Notes: generated from the sequence alone by a model not told the origin. A DNA stretch of 64,000 nt from Heterobilharzia americana (GCA_944470555.2 OX104128.1:41771920-41835919); one strand, 5' to 3'. Shown: positions 1-13,487, counted from the stretch's first letter. Program-made: numbers and translations.

Positions 1-1059
1 TGGTTAGTATCAGGCAAAGTATTAAAACTACAAATAAAACAACGGCAACAACAATGATAATACATTTTTCACGTTCTAAAAAAATTCCCCCTTAACAAAA
101 AAAAATGTAAAACACGAGAAATAAATTATTTTTCTTATTACAGTTTTGAATTATAAAGAAACAGAAAAAAATGTTAATGTTGTTATTTCTGTTGTAACAC
201 TGTTGTAGCGCTCCTCAGCATCAAATGAATATAGTTGTTTATGTACACAAATGCATGTTAAACGTTCAATGGTATACTTCTCTTCATTGCTTCAGTGATT
301 TGTTTTAAAGATAACTTTTAGTAGTAATAACAGTAAATGTATTTATGCATTGATTCTAACCGCTTAAGACTAGCGAACAACAATAAAATTATATATATGC
401 CTATAGAGAAGTGGTATGATTGCAGATTAGATTTTCTCTAGATGACAATTAATTGTGAAAACAGTGTGTTTTGTGGTTTTCCCTTTCATCTTTTTGTCAT
501 GGATATAGGATATATGTACAGATGCATTAGAGTGTGTTTACACAGAATTGACAATTCTATATATTTTGCATGTGAAAATGCAATCTTATTTCATGTTGGA
601 TTAATTTTAGCAGAAAAACTTGGTATTTTACAATGTTGAATGAAGCTGGGGTGAATATGGAAAATTTCTCATTTACTTTCTTCCAATTAAAATTACTAAC
701 AGTAGCATAGTAGTAAAGAGTAAAATGAAATCACTATTTGAAGATGATAAGTTGGAGACATCTGAAAATCATCAATTAATTTATTTACAGTTTTAGTTCA
801 GTTAAGTTGTCGCCTTCTTTGAGGTTGTGTGATCATAGTGAGAGTCCTAAGGCGGCTGTCTACTTAGTTTTTTAACAGATAGTGTTCAACGAAGTTTGGA
901 TACTTTAGTAGTGAGGTATATGTGTGTGACTTCAATTCTGAGCTGTGAAGGTTTAATTCATAGACAGATGATAGATTAGTTGGTTGTAGGTAGTCGGTAG
1001 GAAGCCTTAGGCCTAGGTTTCGTGGTTGTTGGTACGCGTCAGAAAGGGGTGTCTGCAAC
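1..1059. other. no feature recognised
   Basis: AT-rich DNA. A 65-codon frame at 442-639 follows a TCTCTAG acceptor-like site, but its composition does not support coding. Confidence 0.5.
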
Positions 1060-1260
1060 CTCTTTCCTCTGCCGATTGCCTCTAATCAAGTACTATCTAT
1101 AATTGTGCACCTCGATGTGGAGCCTTTCAGCTTGATGACCACACTCCAAAATGATGGATAGAATCCAGTCAGCACTTAGGACTAGACGACTGGAAATCGG
1201 TTGCTCTCCTGCCATCGACCAATGTAGATGACGACATGTCTTGTTACTGTGTAACACGGT
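1060..1260 (+). repeat. dispersed repeat family X, copy 1
   Basis: Shares an ordered set of blocks with 55340-55545: GCCGATTGCCTCTAATCAAG, a GATG-rich middle, GAATCCAGTCAGCACTTAGG and GAAATCGGTTGCTCTCCTGC. No coding capacity or tRNA-like box was recognised. Confidence 0.5.
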
Positions 1261-3849
1261 GCGTCACAAATGAGATGATTCCAAATAAAGTTCCCTTTTC
1301 ATCATTATTTCTCTACACTTCATTGCTTAAACTTTGGGCTACCAAAATTTTCTACTGGAGATATATATCAAACTCATTCCTTACAATTTATTTTAATCAG
1401 TTAAATATGTCATCTGAATATATATCATGCACTCCTGCGCACTTCTGAAATGTTTCCAACTAGCCGTTTCTGGAGTTAATAAAGAAACGAAGAAAAAATG
1501 GGCTTTTCAATGCGCCAAAGTACATCATATTTCTATTCCTTGGATAGTCAGCTTGATTTTCAGATTCTCGTACTGGTTGAATGTAGCACCAAAACCAAAA
1601 CTGAGCTCACTTTTCTGTTGATTCTTCGCTCTAGACTGGATGCTAATATAATACCAGCTGGCTTTTCCACATTATCGCCCCTACTAGTATTATTATTACC
1701 ACCATTCAGATCCAATAATCATTTCGGTTGAAAACATTGTCCTAGGAGAGACTTTTTAAAAATATTATATGATGTGAATTCCATAGTGGGAAATTGATAT
1801 GAACAAGCGAAAACTACTGAATAACTAACTGCTTGTGACATGTAAGTGAAAATCTTCAGTACATTTAGGCATTCAGTAGTTATGATTCCTCGATTTCTAC
1901 TGCTAACACACTGTTCTGGGAGTTATTAGTGTGACTAGCGTATATCTGCATGCGTGCGTGCTCTCACTTAGGTTATTAGAAACGTTTGGTAAAATGAATT
2001 TCAAAATGCAGGTTGTATACAATTGGATTGTTCTTGTTCAGTTCAGGAGTAATCTGCTGTCTACAGACTTTGTGGAATGAGCAGCACTACCTAGAAATGA
2101 ATGAAACAAACATTTCAATACATCCCAGTTCCTAGACAGTATACATTTACGAAAAGTTGTCAATGAAAAGTGTCTTCACTAAGGAATAGTAACTGAAACT
2201 GAAATAAAGGCATTAGTCAGTGAAAGAATTTAAACAAGAGGGATGAATATTATCAGCTCAGGTTTCTATCGAGTGAACCATTCCAAAATGTAGCAGGAAG
2301 CAGGAAACTGTTCACATCAATGATACTTTTGTATTTTATAGAGTTATACATTGTCGGTTCGTGGTTTGAGGCAAAGCACTAATTACGTAAACTTGAGAGC
2401 TTTACAGAATATCAACGTCACCATTAAGGTGGCTTTAGGAGTTGCTTATGTTAATCATTAGATAAACTGATTGATTAAGGAAATCCAATCCAGTAAAACT
2501 TAAATGTTACTTTACTCGTCTGAGATCTAGAAAATTTTAGTCCTGAAAATCTCTCATAAGTACTTATTGATGTAAATTCTTGGTCGCATTGTGTTCTCTG
2601 GGCTGGGTTATTTAGCCGTGGGGCTTTCATTGTCTTTCTAGACGACATCATCAACATTAACTTCAGTATGATGTAAATTCTTCTAAACAAGTGTTTAAAG
2701 ATAGCTAGTCATTTCTGAATTTAAAATTTGCCAAAATGTGATGGGTAGTCTGTTATGATTTATCAGATAATTGAATATTTTGAGTACAATGTTCGTTAAA
2801 CTGAAAAATATCCACAAGCTTGTAATGATGAGTATTTAAAAAACAGGTGACAAACTACTTGTTAGTGCACTTTCCGGCCGTTCATAGAATTGCATCGTTC
2901 CAGCTGATGCACTTGCATAGTAGCATGCAAAAAATAAGTTTGTCAAGAAAGAATGATATTCAAAGACTTGAAACTGTATCAAAAGAGAAATAGAATGTAA
3001 ATTAAATTTGGTTGAGATTTCGATTATCACCCGCGCAATCATTACCACTTTTCAGCCTTAACACTTGGGTCCCTAACTATTATCACTTATCGTTTTGAGG
3101 ACCTTAATCAGTTGACCTACACCTTTGTGCACTGATCAGACTCGTAGTTATTTACTTCATGGACTGGTGCCATATCTCAGTTTGGTCAACTTCAGCCTTC
3201 TTCTAACCTAATCCTATTCCGACTGAAATCATGCAATAAAGCTGATTTTACCTCAGCGTACACAATATATTTTCAAGCCACCTCACTTGGTGATACTTCA
3301 CAAACTCATTGACTGACTTGCCTTACTTGTCAAATACTCCAAACCTAAACTCAGCGGTACACTTATAGTGATGCCACCATATACGAGCAGCACTACGCAG
3401 ACATTTTTGATCGACAACTTGTAACCTCTCCTTATCTCATGGTCTCGACATCCATGTTTTATAATCATGCAAAACAACAGATCAGACAGTTGGTGTATAT
3501 ACTTTTTTAAAATGTATCATGGAATATGTCAATGGTGCCCCAGACTGCGTATATTGACAGGGGTTAAAAATTGTTTATGTACCCGAGCTGAGATTTTGTC
3601 AGTAAATAGCGCATTAGAGCTTATAAAACTTCGTAAATCAGTAAAGTGGCCAACTTATTTCACCAATTTACTCACTGTCTTTCAAATAAGAGTTAGTGCA
3701 AACCAGTCCTGAAGCGTAGTTTTACATTTGATAGATGCGAAAAGCAGCTGCTTCAACACTACGGTTTCAGTGCCACAAACATTAATCAACCTCACTGATC
3801 AGCTATACGATATATAATGCTACATGCCAAATGACGCCTTTGAAGTGAG
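1261..3849. other. mostly unassigned AT-rich DNA
   Basis: Apart from the dispersed repeat at 2570-2690 I see no gene, RNA or repeat. Short frames here have low-complexity translations. Confidence 0.5.
2570..2690 (+). repeat. dispersed repeat, same family as 28530-28690
   Basis: Shares TTCTTGGTCGCATTGTGTTC, GGGCTGGGTTATTTAGCC and ACGACATCATCAACATTAAC with the copy near 28.6 kb. Confidence 0.45.
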
Positions 3850-4925
3850 TGAAGGAAGGAGTAATACAAGGCTATCGCCCACTATCACCCATCCTCCTCC
3901 TGATTGTGGTCGACTGCATCAAACAGCAAACTGTGACGAGCAAGAAGAGGGGCATACACTGACTGGACCGATGAAAGGAGCCTAGAGGATTTGGATTCCG
4001 CCGATGGTGATGAGGATTTATGTCTACTGCCTTGTAACACAAACTCGAAGATCTACAAGCAAAGCCTACAAGTTGGTAGGAGAGACAGGGCGGCCAAGGA
4101 AGACGGGACTTCAAGTGAACATAAACGAGACAGAGGTGATGAAGATACCCAACCAACCAACAACAAGCACCAATCACCATCAACGGGAGAAATCTAAACG
4201 ACGTTGTCTCTTTCACCTACCCACCTACCTAGGCAGGCAGCATCAGGTGATGGTGGCACACATGAGGATGTCAAAGCAATCAGGATCTGAGAGACAGCAA
4301 CACAGGCCTTCCTTCATCAATCTGAAATCAGTGTGGAGATCTACTGCACTCCACTCCACTCCACTCCACTCCACTCCACTCCACTCAGCATAGAGCGTGA
4401 ACAACATCCGGATTTTGAACACTAATGTCAGTCAAGTCAGTGAGTGCTTCTATGTGATGGTTGAGAGACTTGGCGTGTCATGAAAAGCACTTCCAACAAA
4501 CTACAGACATTCATCAACAGGTGCCGTCAACGCTCACTCGATACTGACACTGAAGATCAGATGGATGACCAGAATAATAAGAATAAATAACAAGGAACTG
4601 TGGCTGGCTGTCTGGAAATGAACCAACCAACAACCTGTCGTCCGATAAATATGCATAAGAAGGTGGAGATGAATTTAATCGGGCATACACTGAGAAGACC
4701 ATTTGGGGAAATGACGCACCAGGTCAGGCTGTGGAGTATAACGTGCATGGGAAGCGACGAGTTGGGCATCCCAGCTGAGGGTGACATGGAGGAGATGATG
4801 TGAGGAGGAAATGAAAGCTAGTGGGCAATGGTGGAGCCAGGTTGAGAAGACTACAGAGAGGAGAATGAAATGGTAACGTGCTACTGAATCCTTATGTTCC
4901 ACTGGGAACCCAAGGAATGAATTAA
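3850..4925 (+). mobile_element. RTE-like non-LTR retrotransposon, 3' part, degenerate
   Basis: Broken frames on the plus strand preserve the reverse transcriptase core (LSPILLLIVVDCI, corresponding to GVRQGCLLSPFLFLLVVDWI), a degraded palm region, and the C-terminal part. That part shows HTLRRPFGEMTHQV and the Glu/Arg-rich EEMMxxEEMKA region in shifted frames. The 3' end (positions 4890-4925) matches the 3' ends of the copies near 33.1 and 47.1 kb. An ACTCC tandem run interrupts it at 4347-4386. Frameshifts and stops make it non-functional. The RTE/SR2-like assignment is from memory of schistosome elements. Confidence 0.7.
4347..4386 (+). repeat. CACTC pentanucleotide tandem repeat
   Basis: About eight perfect copies of CACTC lie inside the RTE-like fragment, in the part where other copies read straight through. 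Confidence 0.95.
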
Positions 4926-5883
4926 AAAGCATAATTTCCCATTCTGTGTTTAAAACTGAATGATTGGTGAAATAAAACAACTTTCTTCTTTCTGCACTAA
5001 TATACAGGCTGATGATGAGTAGTGAAATGGGTAGTGGAATTTCTTCACTCCGTGAATTGTGAATACCTCGTTACATTTATAAACGTTCAGACATCATTTT
5101 GGAGGTAGTCTTTTTTTAGCTACTAACGAATATGATTGTCAATTATTTTTTAGTTAATCTCATCTACGGACGTGTCAAAATAGGGAGATGAATTAATCAT
5201 CAAACGGTTATCCATTGCAAAAGAACAGCGCTACACTTCTTGGGAGCATTTCCTAATGTTAACCTCATGAACGATTCAAAGGGTCCTTATTTGGTAAAAT
5301 CAAATTCGTGAACGAAATAAAACTACAATAGCAAATGCAAAGATTCAGGTATATGTTTCATAATTTTATATATCTAAGAAACATGGTTTTATACCCATCT
5401 CAGGCATATACCTTTATATTTCAGTAACATTTTCATATGCCTCGACTTTTCTTATTAAGTTAATGCTGAAGATGTCACCAAGTCACGTAATAAAACGTCA
5501 TCAATAAAATAGCAAAGCGCTGAGAACACTAGACTGTAGTCAGAATTACGTCAGATTCCGTCAAATGTCGAAAAACTATACCTTTGCTCAGAGATTTTCG
5601 ATACTTAATAAAGGTATTTCTGTAAATCCTTTATTTGTAATTCAGGAGTTATTAGTTTCATAGCGCTCTTAATAACTTATAGATATTTAAAACTCGTACT
5701 ATTGTTGTTCAACTGAAACACGTGTCTGCCCTGAGTAGATATCCACAGATGACACTTCAGGTGTGAATCAACCTGGTAGACTGAATTACTATAATTCGAT
5801 GTGCCATCTGAATTTAAATTAAAGTTCGTTCAATACATTACTCCGGATTCGTAAAAACGATGCGCCTCCCTTGACATTTTCAG
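4926..5883. other. unassigned AT-rich DNA upstream of a candidate exon
   Basis: No upstream exon compatible with the candidate exon at 5884 could be found. Confidence 0.45.
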
Positions 5884-6124
5884 TAAACGTTTGTCTACTG
5901 TATATTTTGTGAGTAGTCAAAATATCATCACTAAATTTCTGTCAATTACCGAAACAATACTTCATGAAAAAATATCCGACGAAACTCAGTCACATTTACC
6001 CGAAACTCATATTTTCCGTAAATACCTTAATGTAAAATATCCCTGTCCTTATAAATACACTGAAACTCTTGTTGTTCCACTTCTCAACTATAAGCCATAT
6101 AGGAAAGAAGAGATAATTCGATGA
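5884..6124 (+). CDS. candidate terminal exon, unrecognised gene
   Basis: A good acceptor (CCCTTGACATTTTCAG) at 5868-5883 opens a frame of 79 codons to TGA at 6122-6124. The frame enters in phase 2. The peptide has protein-like composition (HIFRKYLNVKYPCPYKYTET, LVVPLLNYKPYRKEEIIR) rather than the Leu/Ile/Phe/Ser bias of random AT-rich frames. I found no matching upstream exon, and no family comes to mind. Confidence 0.35.
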
Positions 6125-6529
6125 GGGAAATTTTCTATTTCAACGATATCATTTTGTACAGCTGTACAATGGTACCTATATGTATCACAAACCTATGACA
6201 GTCTAGTATTAAACAATGGTATGTAATTGCATCATTAAGCCAGTACTGAGGAATCGAAATCAAGAATAGAAAGTAGTTAGGTAATAATCTTTTAGACAGT
6301 GGAAAGAGTGATAGATGTGGAATGCGAAGATTGAGTGTCCACTCGATAGATGTAAAGAAAACGGACAAAGAAGAAAGGGCCATAATGAAGGTAATAATAA
6401 TGAAATAACTGATTATAATGAGAGTGAGGAATTATGCAAGTGTTAAGACCATGGTAAGATAAGAGATTCAACATACTTCTTCTGCATGCAGAGATCGGGC
6501 TTGAATTGCTGAACTAACAGTGCTTTTGC

Positions 6530-7035
6530 TGTACACAACTATCAAAAGCGTACCCTCTTTGAGCTGTTCTCTGACTCTGTAAGTGACACCGAAGGAAGAA
6601 TCTGGTGTCTAGAGTTGATCAAATGTTCAACGATTGAAGTGTTAGTTCCCTTCGAAAACCATGCAGGATAGTGATCAAAGATACGTCTCAAAAGTGCGCG
6701 CTTGTGAGGCCTGTATACTTAGTTCCACAGGAGCAAACGCTGAGGCTTTTTAAAGCGTCAACTTATAGACCCCAAGACCAATTGGTGATCAAAGAGTCAG
6801 ATCTATAGCATCTCAGAGAAGAATGTCTCCTTCAGCGATTTGGTTAGCCAATTTTTCAGAAGCTGTGGTGTCGTTTCACCTTTGAAACCAATGTTCATAA
6901 ACATAGCCTTCTTTGAAGCTGTGAGTACTTTCTCCGTATTCTTTCCGATGACATGTCCTGTCATGTAAGCCACATCTATAAACTGGTAAGTGATTTGAAC
7001 AATCAACAGCCTGTGGTCAACGTAATCCATTCACT
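6530..7035 (-). mobile_element. Penelope-like element fragment, RT-endonuclease linker and GIY-YIG end
   Basis: The minus-strand frame at 7030-6803 contains NIGFKGETTPQLLKNWLTKS followed by LKETF, which corresponds to the LPFKGDxxxxLIxRRLxxxxxxTF segment between the RT and GIY-YIG domains of PLEs. In shifted frames below it comes FDHYPAWFSKG then TSIVEHLINSRHQ, resembling the C-terminal part of the PLE endonuclease. It is degenerate. Confidence 0.55.
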
Positions 7036-7051
7036 GTTAAGTCTTAATAAA

Positions 7052-7054
<3 letters not shown>

Positions 7055-7101
<47 letters not shown>
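7055..7101. repeat. AT dinucleotide microsatellite
   Basis: Uninterrupted AT repeat of about 47 bp. Confidence 0.98.
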
Positions 7102-7102
<1 letters not shown>

Positions 7103-7329
7103 TGTTGCAGTATATGGGAACCATTTTATCCACCTATAAGACCCAAAAGCGTTTAAATTTATAACTTATCTCTTCTTCGTTTATATTGAAACTTGACTCA
7201 TAAATAACATTCTGTTGATAGTTACTAGTTAAAAATCAACTTTTAACATCATTGTTTTAGAAGCTCTCTGAGAAAAAAGATTGTTCGGAAGACTTTTGCC
7301 ATCATTACAGGATGATAACTGAAGGTGTA

Positions 7330-7440
7330 ATGAATACTTGGGTCTCGGCAGGATTCAAACTATTGGCCTGGAAACAGTCTCTCCTTTGCCTTACCAACTG
7401 ATTAACGAGAACCAACTAGTGACCAGGTATTATCTTCAAT
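7330..7440 (-). repeat. tRNA-like segment on the minus strand
   Basis: The minus strand has AATCAGTTGGTAAGGCAAAG (A-box-like) and AGTTTGAATCCTGCCG (B-box-like), spaced as in tRNA-derived SINE heads. Confidence 0.35.
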
Positions 7441-7624
7441 TACTTAGATTTTTTCTCCGCTGTTGTATCAATGTGGGACAAATAAACGTTCATTCATCAT
7501 AAACACACAAGCTGCTGAGTTAAGCTTCCTTACCGCAATGAAAACAAACCGAATAACAAAAAGACGGTATTAGACTGATTACTGGTGATACTTACTAAGA
7601 CAGCCATCTGAAATAAATTCATGA

Positions 7625-7700
7625 CTTAATCACCAAGCTGCTGGATAGAACGTCAGATTGGTTACCCAAAGGGCACTGGTTCGAACCCTGACATGACCAA
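7625..7700 (+). repeat. tRNA-like (SINE promoter) segment
   Basis: AAGCTGCTGGATAGAACGTC followed by a perfect B box GGTTCGAACCC at 7678. It does not fold into a full tRNA by eye, so a SINE remnant is more likely than a tRNA gene. Confidence 0.4.
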
Positions 7701-8594
7701 GTTTATCGTTTCAGATATTTTTCAATCATCTTATAATATACTAAAGTGACTTGAGCACTTTCTTCTAAATCATGTTTGGTAAACAAATCATTATTCTTTG
7801 TTAAAACTAACTAAAAACCTTATAGTATGTTTTACTTCGAGCACTACAAAAGACTTATGAAGTATGCGGTCAGCATACCGAAAACAGTCTTGCTTTGAAC
7901 AAAAAGCAACAGGCCCCCATTTTTTATGTCTGAATTCCTTCACTGTAAATATGATTAGAATTTACTATCATCTGATCTTTTCTTCTAAAGAAATGCGCAT
8001 TTTATGCACTTTGTATCAATTATTATTCAGATTATGTATTAAGAATAATTACGCAAGTGATTATTTGTGCGTTATTGTATTTATTTATTTTTTCAGTCAC
8101 AGTATTATTTTCATACACCTAATAAACAATTCATCATCCACTTCAACTGCACCACCAATGTACCCCTAAAACCAGAAAATGCCAGGATACAATCAGTTCG
8201 TATGAAGTAAAATCACTGTAAAAATTTCCACACTTTTAACACATAACAAAAGAACTCAGGTAGCAGTTCTTAACAATCTTTGTTTAAACTCATCATTTTG
8301 TTGGTTAAGTGTAAACATGAAAGAAGGGAAGCTCGTTTCATTAAACTGGAAGCACTAATCATCTATTCTAACTAAATAATCAACTATTTATAAAGGAGGA
8401 AAACTACATAAGATCCCTTCATTACAGTAAGCATTTTGAGCAGTTTACAAATTTACTTCCTTGAAGTCTTCACATTTTCAAATCAGTATTTACATTGCAT
8501 ATCCGTGAAAATCAAGAAATATATTTCGTTAGCTGTACTTACCAGAAAAGTGTTCCGTCTGGAACATGACGCACCATAAAAACACACACACGCA

Positions 8595-10160
8595 CACAGT
8601 GATAGAGTATATTATATTGCATGACATTTCAAGCAGAATCTATCACTCATATTCATATCAAAACAATCACACAACTTTCACACTCTCATTATATATATAG
8701 TCCAACAGTCATTCATTCCTCAATTTCAATGCTAACAAATATTTTCAAATATATTCAGTGTGTAATGAATCATTTCTGTTTCATGTGTTCCATGTGGATT
8801 CAATGAAAAAGGATTATGTAATCTGTCTCTCCTTCCACCTAGCTAAATTGGATTCCAGAATATTCAGTCTGTCACACACTATGATGTGATTGTGGGTCAG
8901 TGGATGGAGAGCGATAGTTCGATTATTCGCTGAATTACTCACTATGATCAGTCTGAGGTTTACCCAATGGCTTTGTCCCGCAATTTTGATTGACCCATAC
9001 CAGATACCTTGACCTATATAACTCACCTCAAGTTGATTACATGGTATTTAATACATCAGATTATATGCTTAGTTGGCTGTACTGAATGTTTTAGTTCACA
9101 GAGTTTCCCTCGAACTGAGTTTATGTGTTTAACTGCCATCCTGATCTCAGTATTGTTAGGTGAAATTTCGGATGTGCATTCTTCATACGACAATACTGCA
9201 GGAGATTTCAGTTGCTTCTCAGACACAATGCAACAACCACTAACATTATCACTCCTCCTCTTATATTAGCCCTTACAAGCTTTTCAATAAATTCCACAGA
9301 GTAGTTACTAAGACACAGTGTCTCCTTGACGTATTCCAGCTCGTTATTTGGGTATTCTGACTTACAAGTCAAGCTGCTAGCCTGATCACTTACACATTTT
9401 TCCAAGTCTATCTTCACAGATATAGAGTGAGATGGTGTGAAATCCAAGTATCTATTCGAATGTTGTGCTCTCCTACAAACACTGATATCTCTTCTGTTGA
9501 TTTTGAAGTCGAACACAGGCAGCTCTCATTCTGAATTTTGTACTTCATAAGTGAACTGGATTGCATCTGCTATCAAATTAATGTGTGTATGTGTGTGTGT
9601 GTGGGGGGGGGAAACTGTGGATACGTTGTGATCTCAACGCAATAACTCTGTCATCTACATATCACCACCATACTTTTGGGATGGTTTGGGATGTTCCTAA
9701 TCTCATCTGATCCCACCTCTCCATAAATATGTCTGCTACGATTGGGGATATTGGACATCCCTTTGCTAATTCTTCCATTTGTATATAATAATTTCTCTTG
9801 AAATTTGGAAACTTGAAATTAAAGATAATCTTATGCCTAGCATACTCTATTCAGTAGAAATCTCAGTTCTATTACTGAGTTGATGGTCACTTGTTAGTTC
9901 ATTTCTGATCACCTCAAGTACCACATTAATTGGTATATTTCAATGAAACCTCGTCACATTGAAACTGATCATCTTTTCTCCTCCCTCCAATTGTATAATA
10001 TTTAGTCCTTGTTTCATTTCAAATGAATTGATTAGTCTAGACCTTGAGGGGTTTCTAATAGGATATAGTATAACAGCTAAATATTTAGATAACTGATATG
10101 TTGATATTTTTCTACAGTCAGTTATCAGCCTAATAATATAACCTGTCATATGAATCTTAA
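8595..10160 (-). mobile_element. Penelope-like element copy 1 (5'-truncated)
   Basis: Minus-strand fragments in order: the RT start (NIIQLEGGEKMISFNVTRF) at 10149-9940, the RT C-terminal region at 9516-9208 (MFDFKINRRDISVCRR, YVKETLCLSNYSVEFIEKLV, matching the LPFLDV...YPxxFI pattern of PLEs), and an endonuclease-end fragment (HPLTHNHIIVCDRLNILES) at 9026-8814. A TG/G microsatellite at 9588-9610 sits where the RT palm should continue. It is nearly identical to the copy at 13811-15385. Confidence 0.75.
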
Positions 10161-10349
10161 CGATACCATAGATTCTACTAAGATGATTAGTTTTAGTTAT
10201 TAAGTTAAATCACTGAAACTCGCGAAAGATGGCTTCGTTCAGCTTATTAGACCAGCTGTGGACTTTTTAATTTTTATTCATATCTGTCTCAATAGCTTTT
10301 CAATCTCATCACATGTTCCTGTTTCGTATGTTCATTGGCTTTTTTAGGT

Positions 10350-10690
10350 AATTCAGAGAAAAATCGAAATATCGCTCTCCATCCACTGACCCACAATCAC
10401 ATCATAGTGTATGACAGACTGAATATTCTGAAATCCAATATAGCCAGGTGGAAGGAGAGATAGATCACATAATCCTTTTTATTGAATCCACATGGAACAC
10501 ATGAAACAGAAATGATTCATTACACACTGAATATATTTGAAAATATTTGTTAGCATTGAAATTGAGGAATGAATGACTGTTGGACTATATATATAATGAG
10601 AGTGTGAAAGTTGTGTGATTGTTTTGATATGAATATGAGTGATAGATTCTGCTTGAAATGTCATGCAATATAATATACTTTATCACTCTG
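10350..10690 (+). mobile_element. Penelope-like element 3' fragment
   Basis: The plus strand repeats the terminal 340 bp of the other two PLE copies, from the ALHPLTHNHI coding region to the end near TATCACTCTGTGC. It lies in inverted orientation just beyond the 5' end of copy 1. Terminal fragments placed inverted beside PLEs have been described for this element class. Confidence 0.8.
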
Positions 10691-13487
10691 TGCTATATTT
10701 TATGATCAATTGAATGTGAAATTATACTCTACTACATTTTCTGACGTCTTCTATTACAGTTTTCAACTGTTTTCAAGCCTACGCCAAATTGCGCTACCAT
10801 CTGATATTAACTAAGATCACAATATGATCAAATAAATTTTCATTGGGCATAGACAGTAACCTACGTACTACTAGAATCCATCCACTCTAATCTTATAAAC
10901 TTACCAACTGAAAAGGTTAAATTTGAAGAAGTCTATAAATAATTTTTAGTTATTATGGTACTCAAAGAAACTTTTCTTTCAAATTTCATCTCTACTGAAA
11001 ATAAGTATCTCTGAGTAACTTCTTTTCTCTTATGATGTTAATAGCTCTACTGTCAAAGGTTGTATAACTAAACTGATGGATTCTTCCAGTATTTCAACTT
11101 TATACTTCATTATTTTATTTGTTTCAATTGAACTTCTTGGTTTAGTGAGGACACACTGTTGATAGCTTTTAGAAGCTTTTAACAAGCTCTTCTGATTGAT
11201 TTAAAAGACTATGCTAAAGGATTACTGTAGATTTCAACAGAAGACATTCTATGTTTAACACTGTGTCAAATTCATTCTATTTCATTACTTGCTACAAAAT
11301 GAAATCCTCTGGGTTTTTTAAATCACAATATATTTTTACATTTGTGACTGCTATTGAATCCTTTACCTTCAAAATCACTTGTCTTAACCAATGGCTTGTT
11401 TAATAAGCTTTAGTTTGTCATGTTTCTTAAAGGTGTAATATTTTGGAGTATTATAATCTTTTTTCACTTTTTCGTTAAGTGATTATTTTATGCAAAACTG
11501 GATTACCTATCTATCTTATACCCATTTAAAAGTTTTTAATCCATAATCGCAGAAAATATTGCCAGTAGTAAGGAATAAAACATTGAATTGCTTAGCCATG
11601 AAGCTTAGATAGAATAAAGTCTGATCTTTGAATACATTACTAATGATTCGATTTTTAGCTTAAATTAACTAGAATCACAAATGATAAAAATATGTAACAT
11701 GAAGATTAGCTATCTAACTGTAAATACTTTTGTTACAATGGAAAGATCTATTATGATAGCAAAGTAAGCAGCTACTTTAAAACTCATATCGAAATTCGGT
11801 TAGTAACTGAAGTCTACAATTCAGACAATAAAATTTGAAATTTAGAAGTCTGAAGATGATGCTTATAAAAATTCAATTATTTAGTTTCGTCAGCTTTATA
11901 TCAAGGAGCAGATTTACCCATCAAAGATCAATAAAATACACCGAAGCTTAAAGTGAATACTTTGTTTTGTATTCATTTTCCATCCCTAATGTTTATATTG
12001 TATAGAATGACAATAAAAGTTTCACGAACAAACCATCCAGCTTAGAGAAAATGACACCATCAAAATTATCCTCCTGACCAACAAATATTCTCCATCATGT
12101 CATCTGTTGTTAGCTTTCCGTAGATAAAATTTCTCCCTTAGTAAGTTTTTATAAGTCTGTTGATGCCATTGCCTGTTTGCAACACAAATAAACTAGGACT
12201 GATGTTTGCTGAAGTGGTAACTGAAAAACGGCTATTGGTCCTCAGCCTACTAATTTAAATGTAAGAAGTAGTAGTCGAAGATTTCTATCAAATCCAGTAA
12301 TTACACGAATGAAGTCCCCGGAGTTCCGCAACTTTAACCGACTTAAATAATCAAATAACGTAGAAATATCAAATATATACTGATTTGTTTCGCAGATACT
12401 ACTTGTTATTCAAAGTTTCAATAAATGAGAACGAATTCTATCTTCTGTTTTTCTAGTAACTAGAGCTGGACAAATAAAAGAAATCAAATTAGAAACTGTT
12501 TTAATGTTATCACCATTATACTCACTCCGTTTCATGAATACAGTGTGAACAATAACAATTCCCATCTCTTACATTCTGTCTATCAGAATAACTGAATGTT
12601 GACACTTCGCCTTTCTTCCGCTCTCTCTGACTACCTGTCATCACAGTTTGTCTATAGCTATGGTTGGTGTATTATTCTGTATGCGATGAACAACAGCTTA
12701 TCTTACTACTGATTGTTTTATGATAATGAACACACACATACGTGAAGTATATCACTTGTGAAAAACTTACTTTTGCACAATCCATCATTATTTACTCTTG
12801 AACCTGGTGCCAAAAGTGAGACTTTAGACAAACACACACAATTGGATGCAATTGTTATGTCACAAACACACATGATCTCAATGTTTCAATTGCTTGAAAC
12901 TAATTTAACTTTTATAAATCATGATACAAATTGGTGACAGTTCACATTTCTAAATATTCGTAATAACTACAAATAGCTGGGCAAGTCAAACAATGATACC
13001 AACAGAAAAACCAGTTCATTTAAAACATTCCTTAGTAGTTATTATAATCATTAAAATGATGTAAACAAAACACACACACACATAAACAAAATCAAAAAGA
13101 AACTTTTCTGAGAATAAACAAAGTCAGTTTCTGTAAATTGATGAAGAGAACAGTTCAACTGACAGGTTCAATTTTCTATGGTAAGGATAACTAAAATCTA
13201 ACAGAAATGTTAAAGAAAACTTAGTGATAAATAATCTGTGTTGTTGATTCAATGTGGTTCATCGTTTTATTGTTATTCATCATTTTCTCTCTGGTGATTG
13301 GTATTATTTGTTGTAATTTGACAAATATTCAGTCAGAAAACTGGGTAAAAAGAAGAAATAGGAAAAACAGAATGAAAGTATAAAAAAGGTATTCCATAAG
13401 AGTTAATACCTCAACAGAATAATGTGTGGATAGTGAGTACTCTTTATTGTCAGACGTCACTAGTTGATTGTTGGGAAGCACCGTTTC
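10691..13487. other. unassigned AT-rich spacer between PLE copies
   Basis: No gene or repeat recognised beyond scattered short CA runs (e.g. 13073-13082). This is the spacer of the large PLE inverted repeat. Confidence 0.5.

Larger units (their letters stand above)
7105..8594. other. tRNA-like fragments, otherwise unassigned
   Basis: Holds the tRNA-like segments at 7330-7440 and 7625-7700. A 101-codon frame at 7864-8169 has a Phe/Ile/Tyr-rich translation typical of chance frames. Confidence 0.5.

Noticed and set aside
7864..8169. 101-codon plus-strand frame
   Set aside because: Phe/Ile/Tyr/Leu/Ser-rich translation typical of random AT-rich frames, with no supporting signals.
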